From: Bordetella parapertussis
Lineage (GTDB): Bacteria > Pseudomonadota > Gammaproteobacteria > Burkholderiales > Burkholderiaceae_A
DNA length: 64,000 nucleotides
Reading direction: 5' to 3'
NCBI GenBank assembly: GCA_945862305.1
Contig: CAMAXF010000006.1
Span: 75,497-139,496 of the forward strand
Shown here: positions 30,657 through 39,460 of the stretch, in pieces
How the letters are laid out: every line of letters starts with the position of its first letter
Position numbering within the stretch: the stretch's first letter is position 1
Program-made: the position numbers and the translations under genes
The notes under the pieces: generated by a model
Told to the model about the DNA's origin: nothing
The model's database searches: none
The model's input: the letters and a program-made list of their open reading frames with translations, nothing else

Positions 30657-31279
30657 TGATCGTCTTGGAAGGCATCGATGGGTCGGGCAAGAGCACCCAC
30701 CTGGATTTCCTGCAGGCCTGCGCCCGGCGTCGGGCTTCAGAGGTGGTCATGACCCGTGAGCCTGGCGGCAGCCCCCTGGCTGAGCGACTGCGCACAGAGA
30801 TTCTCCAAACGCCCATGGATCCGATCGCCGAGCTATTGCTGGTCTTTGCAGCACGGCGAGCCCATTTGGAGGAGACCGTCTGGCCCGCCTTGGCGCGAGG
30901 CGCCTGGGTGATTTCCGACCGCTACGTGGACTCGAGCCTGGCCTATCAGGGCGCGGGAAGAGGGCTTGCGGAAGACGAGATTTTTGCGTTGACGCGCCTG
31001 GTCGAGGGCGACTGGCAGGGCCCGGATTTGGTTGTTTATTTCGACTGTCCCTCGGAGGTGGCTGCGGCTCGACGCGCGCAGCGTGCCCACGCCGCTCAGG
31101 GCCAGGCGCCCATGGTGCCCGATCGATTCGATGCCGAGGGCACTGCGTTTTTTGATCGGGTGCGCGAGGGCTATCGGCGGGCCGCAGCCCGCCGGGGGGC
31201 GAAGGCGCTCTGGATCGACGGCACACAGCCCATCCCCGAGATACAGAAGATACTTGAAGAAAGAATATTTAGTCATTGA
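30653..31279 (+). CDS. tmk: Thymidylate kinase
   Basis: Tmk phosphorylates dTMP to dTDP. The 208-residue protein has the P-loop LEGIDGSGKSTHL near the start, the REPGGSPLAE motif, SDRYVDSSLAYQGAGRGL near 93-110 and the lid region that follows. Length and motif order are standard. It overlaps the mltG stop by four bases and is followed by holB; the mltG-tmk-holB-tatD order is common in proteobacteria. The last codons lie in a markedly AT-rich stretch that forms one arm of an inverted repeat. Confidence 0.97.
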   Translation: MMIVLEGIDGSGKSTHLDFLQACARRRASEVVMTREPGGSPLAERLRTEILQTPMDPIAELLLVFAARRAHLEETVWPALARGAWVISDRYVDSSLAYQGAGRGLAEDEIFALTRLVEGDWQGPDLVVYFDCPSEVAAARRAQRAHAAQGQAPMVPDRFDAEGTAFFDRVREGYRRAAARRGAKALWIDGTQPIPEIQKILEERIFSH

Positions 31280-31300
31280 ATATGAAAGAAAATATTCTTT
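31260..31300. repeat. AT-rich perfect inverted repeat around the holB start
   Basis: Two 11-base arms (AAAGAATATTT at 31260-31270 and AAATATTCTTT at 31290-31300) pair perfectly with a 19-base loop. The loop holds the tmk stop (31277-31279) and the holB ATG (31282-31284). The composition stands out in an otherwise GC-rich region. A hairpin here could influence holB translation, or act as a weak terminator, since the right arm ends in a five-T run. Confidence 0.7.
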
Positions 31301-32241
31301 TTGAGACCTGGTGGGCAGCGGCTCAGTCGCTGCGGGATCGAGACTTCGGTGCCGCCCTGTTGGTGGCCCCGCCTGGCCTTGGGGTGGCCGAGTTTTCGGT
31401 GACCGTGGCGGCCGGCTTACTTTGCCATCAGCCGCAGCCAAACGCAGCGCCCTGCGGCACATGCCCAAGCTGCAAATGGGTGGAGGAGGGCCAGCACCCC
31501 GATTTTCGTTGGATTCGCCCGGCATCGGAGCAGCAGGCCGAGGAGGAGGGCGGCTCCGATTCTGATGCCTCACAGCCGGCCGCGAGCGATGAGATTCGCA
31601 TTGACCAAATTCGTGGCCTGGCCACCTTCGTGCAGACCAGTGCCCACCGCGGCGGCCACCGGGTTGCAGTCATTGGCCCAGTCGAGCGGCTCAACCATGC
31701 TGCTGCAAATGCCTTGCTCAAAAGCCTGGAGGAGCCCACGGAGGGTCTGCACTACATCTTGTATGGCGAGCGGCTGCAGGGCGTTCCAGCCACCATTCTG
31801 TCGCGTTGCCGTCGCCTGAACCTGTCTGCGCCGCCGGCCGTGGTGGCAGCACATCGGGCTTCGCAGGCCGAGCAACTCGCGTGGCTGGTGGGCCTGCTCT
31901 CGGAACCACGCCTTGCACCCATGGCCTGGGCTGAACGTGCTGCTACGGCCGGTGATGCGCCCGCGGTGATTGGTCTCTTGCAGCTCTGGCTCAGTGATGT
32001 CATTCGGCTGCGGCTGGGCCTTCCTGTGCAACACTTTCCTGCATCGCAGCCTGCGCTGACCGCCCATGCAAAGGCTTCTGCCCAGCAGAGCCTGGCGAGC
32101 CTCTCAGACGGGCAGGCTTTGCTGCTGCAGCGGTCGCGCCAGGCGCGTCATCCGCTCAACCCCCGGCTTTTCATGGAGACTGTTTTTGATGAATTCTGCT
32201 GCGCCATTGCGCCCCGAACCGCCGATGCCAGCCAACGCTGA
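31282..32241 (+). CDS. holB: DNA polymerase III subunit delta'
   Basis: Delta' is the stator of the clamp loader. The 319-residue protein has the degenerate P-loop APPGLGVAEF normal for HolB, the zinc module (LLCHQP then CGTCPSC, about 50-65), the RIDQIRGLATFVQTSAHRGGHRV segment and the sensor-type AANALLKSLEEP. A TTG six bases upstream overlaps the tmk stop and is an alternative start. No ribosome-binding sequence is visible; the start lies in the loop of an AT-rich inverted repeat. There is an acidic insert (QQAEEEGGSDSDASQ) near 80-95. Confidence 0.92.
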   Translation: MKENILFETWWAAAQSLRDRDFGAALLVAPPGLGVAEFSVTVAAGLLCHQPQPNAAPCGTCPSCKWVEEGQHPDFRWIRPASEQQAEEEGGSDSDASQPAASDEIRIDQIRGLATFVQTSAHRGGHRVAVIGPVERLNHAAANALLKSLEEPTEGLHYILYGERLQGVPATILSRCRRLNLSAPPAVVAAHRASQAEQLAWLVGLLSEPRLAPMAWAERAATAGDAPAVIGLLQLWLSDVIRLRLGLPVQHFPASQPALTAHAKASAQQSLASLSDGQALLLQRSRQARHPLNPRLFMETVFDEFCCAIAPRTADASQR

Positions 32242-33013
32242 GCTGGCCTTTGCCGACTCGCACTGCCACCTGAACTATGAGGGGCTGGCTGGGCGCACGG
32301 ATGAGGTCTTGCAGCGCATGGCCCAGGCGGGCGTGAGAAGGGCGTTAAACGTGTGCACCACCCTGGAGGAGGCCGATCAGGTGGTGGGCATGGTTCGCCC
32401 GCACGACCATCTGGTGGCCTCGGTGGGTGTGCACCCGGACTACGAGGCGGTGGGCCAGGAGGCCACGGTGGAGGAACTGGTGCGCCGTGGTGCAGACCCC
32501 AAGATTGCTGCCATTGGAGAGACCGGGCTGGATTACTTTCGGCTCAAGGGCAACCTGGACTGGCAGCGCGAGCGCTTTCGCGTTCACATTCGAGCGGCCC
32601 GAACCCTGGGCAAGCCGCTCATCATTCACACCCGAGAGGCCGCCGAGGACACGCTGCGCATCCTCCGAGAAGAGAACGCGCACGAGGTGGGCGGCGTCAT
32701 GCATTGTTTTACGGAGTCTTGGGAGGTGGCCCAGCGGGCCATGGAGCTCAACTTTCTCATTTCATTGAGCGGCATTGTCACGTTTAAGAATGCCACGCAA
32801 GTTCATGAAGTTGCAGAGAAAACACCCATTGATCGACTGATGATTGAGACCGATTCGCCGTTCCTGGCGCCGGTGCCGCATCGGGGCAAGACCAATGAGC
32901 CGGCCTGGGTGGTTCATGTGGCCCAGCGCATCGCAGACCTGAAGGGAATGCCGCTCGAGGCCGTGGCCAAGGCCACGATGGTCAACTTCGAGCGGTTTGC
33001 TTCTGTCGCATAA
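32225..33013 (+). CDS. tatD: TatD-family metal-dependent hydrolase
   Basis: A 262-residue TIM-barrel hydrolase of the TatD/YcfH type with all metal ligands visible: FADSHCHL at the start, GETGLDYFR, IIHTREA, VMHCFTES and ETDSPFLAP. The family has magnesium-dependent deoxyribonuclease activity in vitro; some members act in tRNA or DNA turnover. The ATG at 32225, inside the holB end, is chosen because the metal motif normally lies close to the N-terminus; an ATG at 32189 would add 12 residues. It closes the mltG-tmk-holB unit. Confidence 0.93.
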   Translation: MPANAELAFADSHCHLNYEGLAGRTDEVLQRMAQAGVRRALNVCTTLEEADQVVGMVRPHDHLVASVGVHPDYEAVGQEATVEELVRRGADPKIAAIGETGLDYFRLKGNLDWQRERFRVHIRAARTLGKPLIIHTREAAEDTLRILREENAHEVGGVMHCFTESWEVAQRAMELNFLISLSGIVTFKNATQVHEVAEKTPIDRLMIETDSPFLAPVPHRGKTNEPAWVVHVAQRIADLKGMPLEAVAKATMVNFERFASVA

Positions 33014-33102
33014 TGTTTATTATGTAAACTCTAGCGTGGGCTTGTGGGGTGCACCGTTGAGCGTCCGACGATCTGCTCTGAGCGTCCCTCCGCATCGCAC
33101 CC

Positions 33103-33131
33103 CACCCTGGGCCGAGACCGGCCCCAGGGTG
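33103..33131. terminator. Hairpin between tatD and the thiolase gene
   Basis: CACCCTGGG (33103-33111) and CCCAGGGTG (33123-33131) form a perfect nine-pair stem with an 11-base loop between the convergent tatD and thiolase genes. No long T-run follows on either strand, so it is a probable two-way transcription barrier. Confidence 0.6.
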
Positions 33132-33147
33132 TCTCTATCGGTCTGGC

Positions 33148-34323
33148 TTACAGCCGCTCAAACACCACCGCAATGCCCTGACCACCACCGATGCACATCG
33201 TGGCGAGGCCATAGCGCTTGCCGGTGCGATGGAGTTCGTGGATGCACTTGGTGGCGATGATCGCCCCGGTGGCGCCCACGGGATGGCCCAGCGCAATCGC
33301 ACCCCCATTCACATTCACCTTGGCCGGGTCAAAGCCCAGTACCTTGGTCACTGCCAAGGCCTGGGCGGCAAAGGCCTCGTTGGACTCGATCACGTCGATC
33401 TGGTCGAGCTTGAGCCCGGCGCGCTCCAGGGCAATCTTGGTGGCCGGAATCGGGCCCTCACCCATGATTTCGTTGGGAACACCAGCGACCGCATAGCCGG
33501 CCACACGGGCCAATGGCTTCTGGCCGTTCTTGGCGGCCACACCGGCTTCAGCCAGCACCAGAAAGGCGGCCGCATCATTGATGCCAGAGGCGTTTCCAGC
33601 CGTCACGGAGCCATCCTTCTTGAAGGCGGGCTTCATCTTGGCCAGCGCCTCCATGGTGGTGGCGCGAGGATGCTCGTCGGTGTCGAAGGTCACGTCCCCT
33701 TTGCGGGTCGAGATGGTGATCGGCACGATCTGGTCCTTGAATCGGCCCTCTGCAATGGCCTTGGCGGCCCGGTTCTGGGATTCCAAGGCAAAGGCGTCTT
33801 GGTCCTCGCGCGACAGGTTGTGCTTGGTGGCCAGGTTCTCGGCCGTGATGCCCATGTGGCCCACGCCAAAGGGGTCTGTGAGAACCGCCACCATCATGTC
33901 GATGAGCTTGGTGTCACCCATGCGGGCCCCGTTGCGCATGGCCTGGCTCAGGTAGCCGCCGCGGCTCATCACCTCCACCCCTCCCCCAATGCCGTAATCG
34001 CTGTCACCGAGCAAGATGTTCTGGCTGCTCGAGACCACGGCCTGCAGGGCCGAGCCGCAGAGCCGATTGATGGTGAGCGCCACAGAGCTCATGGGCAGGC
34101 CAGCCTGGATCGAGGCCACGCGCGAGACATAGGGCGATCGCGACTCGGTGGGCACGCAGTTGCCCACCACCACATAGTTCATGAGCGCGGGGTCGGCGCC
34201 AGAACGCGCAATCGCCTCCTTCATGACCATTCCACCCAACTCTGAGGGCTCGAGGCTTGAGAGGCTGCCATTGAATCCGCCGATGGCGGAACGCACTGCA
34301 CTAAGGACCACGACATCACGCAT
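33148..34323 (-). CDS. Acetyl-CoA acetyltransferase (thiolase, PhaA/BktB type)
   Basis: A 391-residue biosynthetic thiolase that condenses two acyl-CoA to a 3-ketoacyl-CoA. The acyl-binding cysteine is in [11 protein letters not shown] (Cys89), [15 protein letters not shown] carries the histidine, and the second cysteine is in MCIGGGQG (Cys377). The ATG at 34323 gives the family N-terminus ([16 protein letters not shown]) and overlaps rimO by eight bases; the open frame further upstream is rimO in another frame. Given phaB and phaC just upstream on the same strand, it probably supplies acetoacetyl-CoA for PHB, with BktB-like broader chain length possible. Confidence 0.94.
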   Translation of the reverse strand: MRDVVVLSAVRSAIGGFNGSLSSLEPSELGGMVMKEAIARSGADPALMNYVVVGNCVPTESRSPYVSRVASIQAGLPMSSVALTINRLCGSALQAVVSSSQNILLGDSDYGIGGGVEVMSRGGYLSQAMRNGARMGDTKLIDMMVAVLTDPFGVGHMGITAENLATKHNLSREDQDAFALESQNRAAKAIAEGRFKDQIVPITISTRKGDVTFDTDEHPRATTMEALAKMKPAFKKDGSVTAGNASGINDAAAFLVLAEAGVAAKNGQKPLARVAGYAVAGVPNEIMGEGPIPATKIALERAGLKLDQIDVIESNEAFAAQALAVTKVLGFDPAKVNVNGGAIALGHPVGATGAIIATKCIHELHRTGKRYGLATMCIGGGQGIAVVFERL

Positions 34324-35692
34324 TTGCTGTCTCCTTGATTGAATGCCGATAAAAACCATCGAGGTCGTAGTCATCGCTGTCGGTGACCTCGACCTCCACA
34401 AATGAACCAATCTCCACCGACACCGGATGCCGGCTGTCGGGGGCGCGGTGAATGCGAATGACGCCGTCAATCTCTGGGGCGTCAGCTGCGGTGCGACCGA
34501 TCAGGCAGCCCTCCTCCTCGTCGACATCGTCGATGAGGGCCACCACCCGCCGACCAACCCAGCGCGAGAGCCGCGCGGCGGAAATGTCGGCCTGGTGGGC
34601 CATGACCTGCTCCTGCCGTGCCTTGCGGACTTCATCGGGCACGGGGTTGGCCAGTGCATTGGCCGTGGCCCCTTCCACGGGGCTATAGGCAAAGCAGCCC
34701 ACCCGATCGAGCTGGGCCTCGGTGAGGAAGTCGAGCAGGCCTTGGAACTCCGCCTCGGTCTCGCCGGGAAAGCCAGCAATGAAGGTGCTTCGGATGGTGA
34801 GGTCGGGGCAGAGACGGCGCCAGGCCGCGATGCGCTCCAACACCTTTTCTGCCGAGGCCGGGCGCTTCATGCGCTTCAAGGTGTCTGGGTGGCCATGCTG
34901 AAACGGGATGTCCAGGTAGGGCAGCACCATGCCCTTGGCCATGAGTGGCAGGACGTCATCCACATGCGGGTATGGGTAGACATAATGAAGCCGCACCCAG
35001 ACGCCGAGCTGGCCGAGTTCCTTCACCAGTTCAGTCATGTGTGTCTTGACGGGCCGGCCATCTACGAAATCTGTGCGGTGCCGAAGATCCACACCATAGG
35101 CGCTGGTGTCCTGGGAGATCACCAGAATCTCCTTCACGCCCGATTTCACAAGGGCCTCGGCCTCTCGCATCACCTCGCCAATGGGCCTGGAGACCAGATC
35201 GCCACGCATCGACGGAATGATGCAGAAGCTGCACCGATGATTGCAGCCCTCCGAGATCTTCAGGTAAGCGTAATGGGCCGGGGTGAGCCGAATGCCCTGC
35301 TCCGGCACGAGGTCGATGAAAGGGTCGTGAGGCTTGGGCAGGTGCGCATGGATTGCGGCCATGACCTCGGCCGTGGCATGCGGCCCTGTGACTGCCAAGA
35401 CCTTGGGATGCACGCTTCGGATGAGGTCTTTTCCGCCGGCGCCAGGCTTATTGCCCAGGCAGCCCGTCACGATGACCTTGCCGTTTTCAGCCAGGGCCTC
35501 GCCAATGGCATCCAGGCTCTCTTGAACCGCCTCATCAATGAAGCCACAGGTGTTCACCACGACCAGATCGGCCTGGTCGTAGCCTGACGAAATGCCGTAG
35601 CCCTCTGCCCGCAATTGGGTCAGGATGCGCTCGGAATCAACCAGTGCCTTGGGGCACCCCAGTGAAACAAACCCAACCGTCGGCTCGGACAT
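34316..35692 (-). CDS. rimO: Ribosomal protein S12 methylthiotransferase RimO
   Basis: RimO puts a methylthio group on an aspartate of ribosomal protein S12. The 458-residue radical-SAM protein has the N-terminal UPF0004 domain with three cluster cysteines ([29 protein letters not shown]), the radical SAM motif [16 protein letters not shown] and a C-terminal TRAM domain (about 390-450). These mark RimO rather than MiaB: the [12 protein letters not shown] opening is characteristic. It sits between phaR and the thiolase, an arrangement seen in related betaproteobacteria. Confidence 0.97.
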   Translation of the reverse strand: MSEPTVGFVSLGCPKALVDSERILTQLRAEGYGISSGYDQADLVVVNTCGFIDEAVQESLDAIGEALAENGKVIVTGCLGNKPGAGGKDLIRSVHPKVLAVTGPHATAEVMAAIHAHLPKPHDPFIDLVPEQGIRLTPAHYAYLKISEGCNHRCSFCIIPSMRGDLVSRPIGEVMREAEALVKSGVKEILVISQDTSAYGVDLRHRTDFVDGRPVKTHMTELVKELGQLGVWVRLHYVYPYPHVDDVLPLMAKGMVLPYLDIPFQHGHPDTLKRMKRPASAEKVLERIAAWRRLCPDLTIRSTFIAGFPGETEAEFQGLLDFLTEAQLDRVGCFAYSPVEGATANALANPVPDEVRKARQEQVMAHQADISAARLSRWVGRRVVALIDDVDEEEGCLIGRTAADAPEIDGVIRIHRAPDSRHPVSVEIGSFVEVEVTDSDDYDLDGFYRHSIKETANA

Positions 35693-35695
35693 GCG

Positions 35696-36250
35696 CTACT
35701 TGCTGTCCTTGTCTTTGGGGGGGAAGGGAAAGCCCGCCATCATGTTCTTGGCGTTGTTCTGCATCTGCTCTTCCATCTGCATGAAGACCTTCTTGCTCTG
35801 CTCGATGTAGTTGGTCATGAGGTTTTGCATCATCGGGGCCTGGCCGGCCATGAACTGTGTCCAGGCCTCCTGGCCTGCAGCACCCTTGCCGCTCACAAAG
35901 GCACTCGACTGCTCTTTGAGCTTGGTCTGGATGTCGGTGAAGGCCTGAATGTTCTTCTCGAGATAGCTGCCCATCATGCCCTGCATGGCATTGCCATAGA
36001 AGCGAATGACATTGGCCAAGACCTGGGCCGAGAAGATGGGCGCCCCGGCCGACTCCTCCTCGAGAATGATCTGCAGCAGGATGCTGCGGGTGAGGTCTTC
36101 GTTGCTCTTGGCATCGATCACGGAGAAGTCTTCGTGGGACAGCACCAGCTCTTTGACATCGGCCAGCGTGATGTAGGTGCTGGTGCGCGTGTCGTACAGC
36201 CGCCGGTTGGGGTACTTCTTGATGAGTCGTTGCTGATCTTGCTTGGCCAT
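35696..36250 (-). CDS. phaR: Polyhydroxyalkanoate synthesis repressor PhaR
   Basis: PhaR is the sensor-repressor of PHB storage: it binds DNA near phasin genes and its own gene, and lets go when it binds polymer granules. The 184-residue protein has the N-terminal DNA-binding domain with KKYPNRRLYDTRTSTYITLADV (9-30) and the PHB accumulation region NVIRFYGNAMQGMMGSYLE in the middle, then a glutamine/methionine-rich helical tail. A very strong ribosome site (AAAGGAGG) precedes the ATG. It follows phaB by 19 bases. Confidence 0.96.
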   Translation of the reverse strand: MAKQDQQRLIKKYPNRRLYDTRTSTYITLADVKELVLSHEDFSVIDAKSNEDLTRSILLQIILEEESAGAPIFSAQVLANVIRFYGNAMQGMMGSYLEKNIQAFTDIQTKLKEQSSAFVSGKGAAGQEAWTQFMAGQAPMMQNLMTNYIEQSKKVFMQMEEQMQNNAKNMMAGFPFPPKDKDSK

Positions 36251-36269
36251 CTCTGCCCTCCTTTGAGCC

Positions 36270-37007
36270 TCAGCTCATGTGCAGACCACCGTTGAGTGAG
36301 AAGTCTGCGCCAGTGGCAAAGCCACTGTCATCCGATGCAATCCAGGACACGATGGAGCCGATTTCCTCGGGCTCGCCCAGCCGCTTGACCGGAATCGTGC
36401 CCACGATTTTTTCCAGCACCTCGGGCTTGATGGCGCGCACCATGTCGGTGCCAATGTAGCCCGGTGAGACCGTGTTCACGGTGACGCCTTTGGCGGCGAG
36501 CTCTTGGGCCAGTGCCATGGTGAAACCATGAATGCCAGCCTTGGCCGTGGAGTAGTTGGTCTGGCCAAACTGCCCCTTCTGCCCATTGACCGACGAAATA
36601 TTGATGATGCGGCCCCAGCCCTTGCCCACCATGCCCTCCACCACCTGCTTGGTGACGTTGAAGAGGCTGGTGAGGTTGGTCTCAATCACGGCATCCCACT
36701 GCTCCCGAGACATCTTGATGAAGAGGCCATCGCGGGTGATGCCGGCGTTGTTCACAAGCACGTCGGGGTTGCCGTGCTCCGCCTTGACCTTGTCGAAGGC
36801 ATCGACGGTGGACTGCCAGTCGCCCACATTGCCCACGGAGGCGTGGAAGGTGAAGCCATCTGCCTTTTGTTCAGCCAGCCACTTGGCGTGGTCTCGGCTA
36901 GGCCCGCAGCCTGCAATGACTTTGAAGCCTGCGGCATGCAGTCGACGACAGATCGATGTGCCGATGCCTCCCATGCCCCCCGTGACGTATGCGATTTTTT
37001 GGCTCAT
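36270..37007 (-). CDS. phaB: Acetoacetyl-CoA reductase
   Basis: PhaB reduces acetoacetyl-CoA to (R)-3-hydroxybutyryl-CoA with NADPH, the monomer for PHB. The 245-residue short-chain dehydrogenase has TGGMGGIG (9-16), NNAG (86-89), INISSVNGQKGQFGQTNYS with Tyr152 and Lys156 of the catalytic set, and the family ending SLNGGLHMS. AAGGAG lies upstream of the ATG. It lies 43 bases after phaC and before phaR in what is most likely one transcript. Confidence 0.97.
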   Translation of the reverse strand: MSQKIAYVTGGMGGIGTSICRRLHAAGFKVIAGCGPSRDHAKWLAEQKADGFTFHASVGNVGDWQSTVDAFDKVKAEHGNPDVLVNNAGITRDGLFIKMSREQWDAVIETNLTSLFNVTKQVVEGMVGKGWGRIINISSVNGQKGQFGQTNYSTAKAGIHGFTMALAQELAAKGVTVNTVSPGYIGTDMVRAIKPEVLEKIVGTIPVKRLGEPEEIGSIVSWIASDDSGFATGADFSLNGGLHMS

Positions 37008-37050
37008 GTGTTGTCTCCTTGTTATTTTTTATGGGGGCCTGCGAGCGGGT

Positions 37051-38640
37051 TTATTTGCCGTGTCGAACTCCCACGTAACGGCCCGGGGCCGGCTCGATGA
37101 CCTTGTAACGGGGTGCCTTGCCCGCCTTCTTCGGCGGGGCCGCAGCCGGACCCTGGTGTTTGGAGAGCCATGCGGCCCAGTCGTTCCACCAGCTGCCTGG
37201 AATTTCCTTGGCCTTCGAGAACCAGTCGTCGGCCGACTTCCCAAGGCCTTCCGCCACCCAGTGAGACCGCTTGTTCTTTGAGGCCGGGTTGATGCTGCCC
37301 GCCACATGGCCACTGGCGCCCAGCACAAATCGGGTCTTGGGCCCGAACTGGGTGGCGCTCGACCAGGCCGACTCCCAGGGCACGATGTGGTCTTCGCGTA
37401 CGCCCATGGCATACACAGGAAGCTTCACCTTGCGCAGGTCGATCCTCTCCCCGGAGATGCTGACCTTGTTGGGCTTGATGAGGTTGTTCTCCAGGTAGGT
37501 GTTGCGCAGGTACCAGGTGAAGAACGGCCCAGGCAGGTTGGTGCTGTCCGAGTTCCAATAGAGGATGTCAAAGGGTGGTGGGCTCTCGCCCTTCAAGTAA
37601 TTCTTGACCACGTAGTTCCAGACGAGGTCGTTGGGTCGCAGGAACGAGAAGGTCGTGGCCAACTCCTGGCCGGGCAGAATGCCGCCCTTGCCCAGGGAGG
37701 CCTCGCGCGAGCGGACATGCTCTTCATTAATGAAGATGTCGAGCACGCCGGTGTTGTCAAAATCGACCAGGGTGGTCATGAGGGTGAGCGAGTGAACCGG
37801 GCTCTCCCCCCGGGCGGCCAGCACGGCCAGGGCGGTGACCGTCATGGTGCCGCCCACACAGAAGCCCAGCACATTGAGGTCCTCGCTGCCAGCGATCTCG
37901 TTGGAGGCCTCGATGGCCTTCAGAATGCCGTTCTCCACATAGTCGTCCCAGCGCAGCTGGCCCTGGTCTGGACCTGGGTTGCGCCAAGAGATGAGGAAGA
38001 CCGTGTTGCCCTGGTCGACTGCGAATTTCACCAAGGAGCTCTCGGGCTGGAGGTCCATGATGTAGAACTTGTTGATCGACGGGGGCACCAGCAGCAGGGG
38101 GCGGCTGCCCACCTTCGGTGTGCTGGGGGCGTACTGAATGAGCTGGAAGACCTCGTTCTCGAAGACCACCGAGCCGGGTGTGGTGGCCAGATTCTTGCCG
38201 AGTTCGAAGACCGATTCATCGGTCTGGGAGATACGGCCCTTGTTCATGTCGCGCAGCAGGTGCTCGATGCCTGCGCGCAGGCTCTCGCCCTTCGTGTCGA
38301 GTATCTTCTGCTGGGCCTCAGGGTTGGTGGCCAGGTAATTGGCTGGCGAGGTGGCATCCACCCACTGCTGCACCATGAACTTGAGCTTTTGCTGCGCCTT
38401 GGGCTCCATGTCGAGGGCATCGGTCATGGCCATGAGCGCCTCTGAATTCAGCAGATAGAGCGCCGCCATGGCCGAAAACGGAGGGCTGTTGAGCCATGCA
38501 TTGCCCGCGAAACGGCGGTCGGTGGCGGCGACCTTGCCAGCTTCTTCTGGGGAGGTCATCAGGGCCGAGAGCCGCTGAAAATAGTCTTGTTGGATGGCTT
38601 GCAGGCGATCGTTGATCGGCTTGAAGGCGGGCTCGTTCAT
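37051..38640 (-). CDS. phaC: Class I polyhydroxyalkanoate synthase
   Basis: PhaC polymerises (R)-3-hydroxyacyl-CoA on granules. The 529-residue protein has the alpha/beta-hydrolase core with the lipase-like box GFCVGGT and catalytic Cys261, the aspartate in REDHIVPW (Asp417) and the histidine in GASGHVAG (His445). The N-terminal arm is shorter than that of the Cupriavidus enzyme (about 590 residues total), with MNEPAFKPINDRLQAIQQDYFQR at the start. The ATG at 38640 has GGGAGAG in front; a GTG two codons earlier is less likely. It heads phaC-phaB-phaR. Confidence 0.96.
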   Translation of the reverse strand: MNEPAFKPINDRLQAIQQDYFQRLSALMTSPEEAGKVAATDRRFAGNAWLNSPPFSAMAALYLLNSEALMAMTDALDMEPKAQQKLKFMVQQWVDATSPANYLATNPEAQQKILDTKGESLRAGIEHLLRDMNKGRISQTDESVFELGKNLATTPGSVVFENEVFQLIQYAPSTPKVGSRPLLLVPPSINKFYIMDLQPESSLVKFAVDQGNTVFLISWRNPGPDQGQLRWDDYVENGILKAIEASNEIAGSEDLNVLGFCVGGTMTVTALAVLAARGESPVHSLTLMTTLVDFDNTGVLDIFINEEHVRSREASLGKGGILPGQELATTFSFLRPNDLVWNYVVKNYLKGESPPPFDILYWNSDSTNLPGPFFTWYLRNTYLENNLIKPNKVSISGERIDLRKVKLPVYAMGVREDHIVPWESAWSSATQFGPKTRFVLGASGHVAGSINPASKNKRSHWVAEGLGKSADDWFSKAKEIPGSWWNDWAAWLSKHQGPAAAPPKKAGKAPRYKVIEPAPGRYVGVRHGK

Positions 38641-38697
38641 GCGCACTTCTCTCCCTCTGATGGGTGACTGGGGTTCACCTTTTCCTTATGTGCAGCC

Positions 38698-38726
38698 ATT
38701 GTGCGCGGCACTGCGGCAGAAATCAA
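38698..38726 (-). promoter_or_regulatory. Candidate sigma70 promoter for phaC
   Basis: On the minus strand TTGATT (38726-38721) and CACAAT (38703-38698) are 17 bases apart, about 60 bases before the phaC ATG. The -35 overlaps the pgeF stop. Four of six bases match the consensus in each element. This is a pattern match only. Confidence 0.35.
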
Positions 38727-39460
38727 ATGCCTGTGCACCAGATCGCAGCAGCGAAACGGCCGCACTGTGGCTGCCGTCGGAAGGAGAAAAAACGGTCCGG
38801 GTTTGACGCGGTGCATCGCCCATCGGCGACGATGTCGAGGGACACCCCGGTCGCCCTCTCCCATCGTCCCAGGCGGTCTTGAGCCAGGCCATGAAGGTCC
38901 GCAAAGAAGTGCCCTGGGCGGCCCGCAACAAAGCGGCCAGCGTCTTTGGAAAATGCGGCCAGCACGTCCGGCCCCACCTCAAATGCGGAGGGGCCGATTG
39001 CTGGGCCCAGCCACACTCGAAAGCCGTGAGCGCCCGAGGACTGCTGCGCTGCAGCCTGCCACATGGCGTCCAAGAGGTTCTCGATCACGCCGGCGGCCAG
39101 CCCCCGCCAGCCTGCATGGGCAGCGCCCACCAGGGCAAGCTGCTCGTGGCTCACCAGCACGGGAATGCAGTCGGCCGTCATGATGGTGCAGGCCAGTCCA
39201 GCCTGCTGGGTCCAGACGGCATCGCATTCCAGTTGGTCATTGGGCTCATCGCCCGTGAGGGCCACCACGCGATGTCCATGCACCTGACGAAGCCACACGG
39301 GCCGAGCCCCGATGGCCTGCGCAAAGGAGTGACGGTTTCGCCCAACGGCTACGGGATCGTCGCCCACATGGCTGCCCAGGTTCAGGCCCATGGGCCCCTC
39401 TCCCCGTTGGCTCAAGGCCGCACGCACACCCGGTGGAAATCCGGCGATGGAATCAATCAT
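38723..39460 (-). CDS. pgeF: PgeF/YfiH laccase-domain protein (peptidoglycan editing factor)
   Basis: The 245-residue protein is a complete YfiH/PgeF domain (usual length about 243): NLGSHVGDD, WLRQVHGHRVV, MTADCIPVLV and AAHAGWRGLAAGVIEN hold the zinc/copper-binding His and Cys residues. In E. coli PgeF removes wrongly built L-Ser muropeptide precursors; older annotation as polyphenol oxidase rests on in vitro activity. The ATG at 39460 overlaps the rluD stop by eight bases; rluD-pgeF is a common pair. Confidence 0.93.
   Translation of the reverse strand: MIDSIAGFPPGVRAALSQRGEGPMGLNLGSHVGDDPVAVGRNRHSFAQAIGARPVWLRQVHGHRVVALTGDEPNDQLECDAVWTQQAGLACTIMTADCIPVLVSHEQLALVGAAHAGWRGLAAGVIENLLDAMWQAAAQQSSGAHGFRVWLGPAIGPSAFEVGPDVLAAFSKDAGRFVAGRPGHFFADLHGLAQDRLGRWERATGVSLDIVADGRCTASNPDRFFSFRRQPQCGRFAAAIWCTGI

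Noticed and set aside
31282..32241. Degenerate P-loop in HolB considered as gene decay
   Set aside because: Delta' subunits normally lack a working P-loop; zinc cysteines and other motifs are intact.
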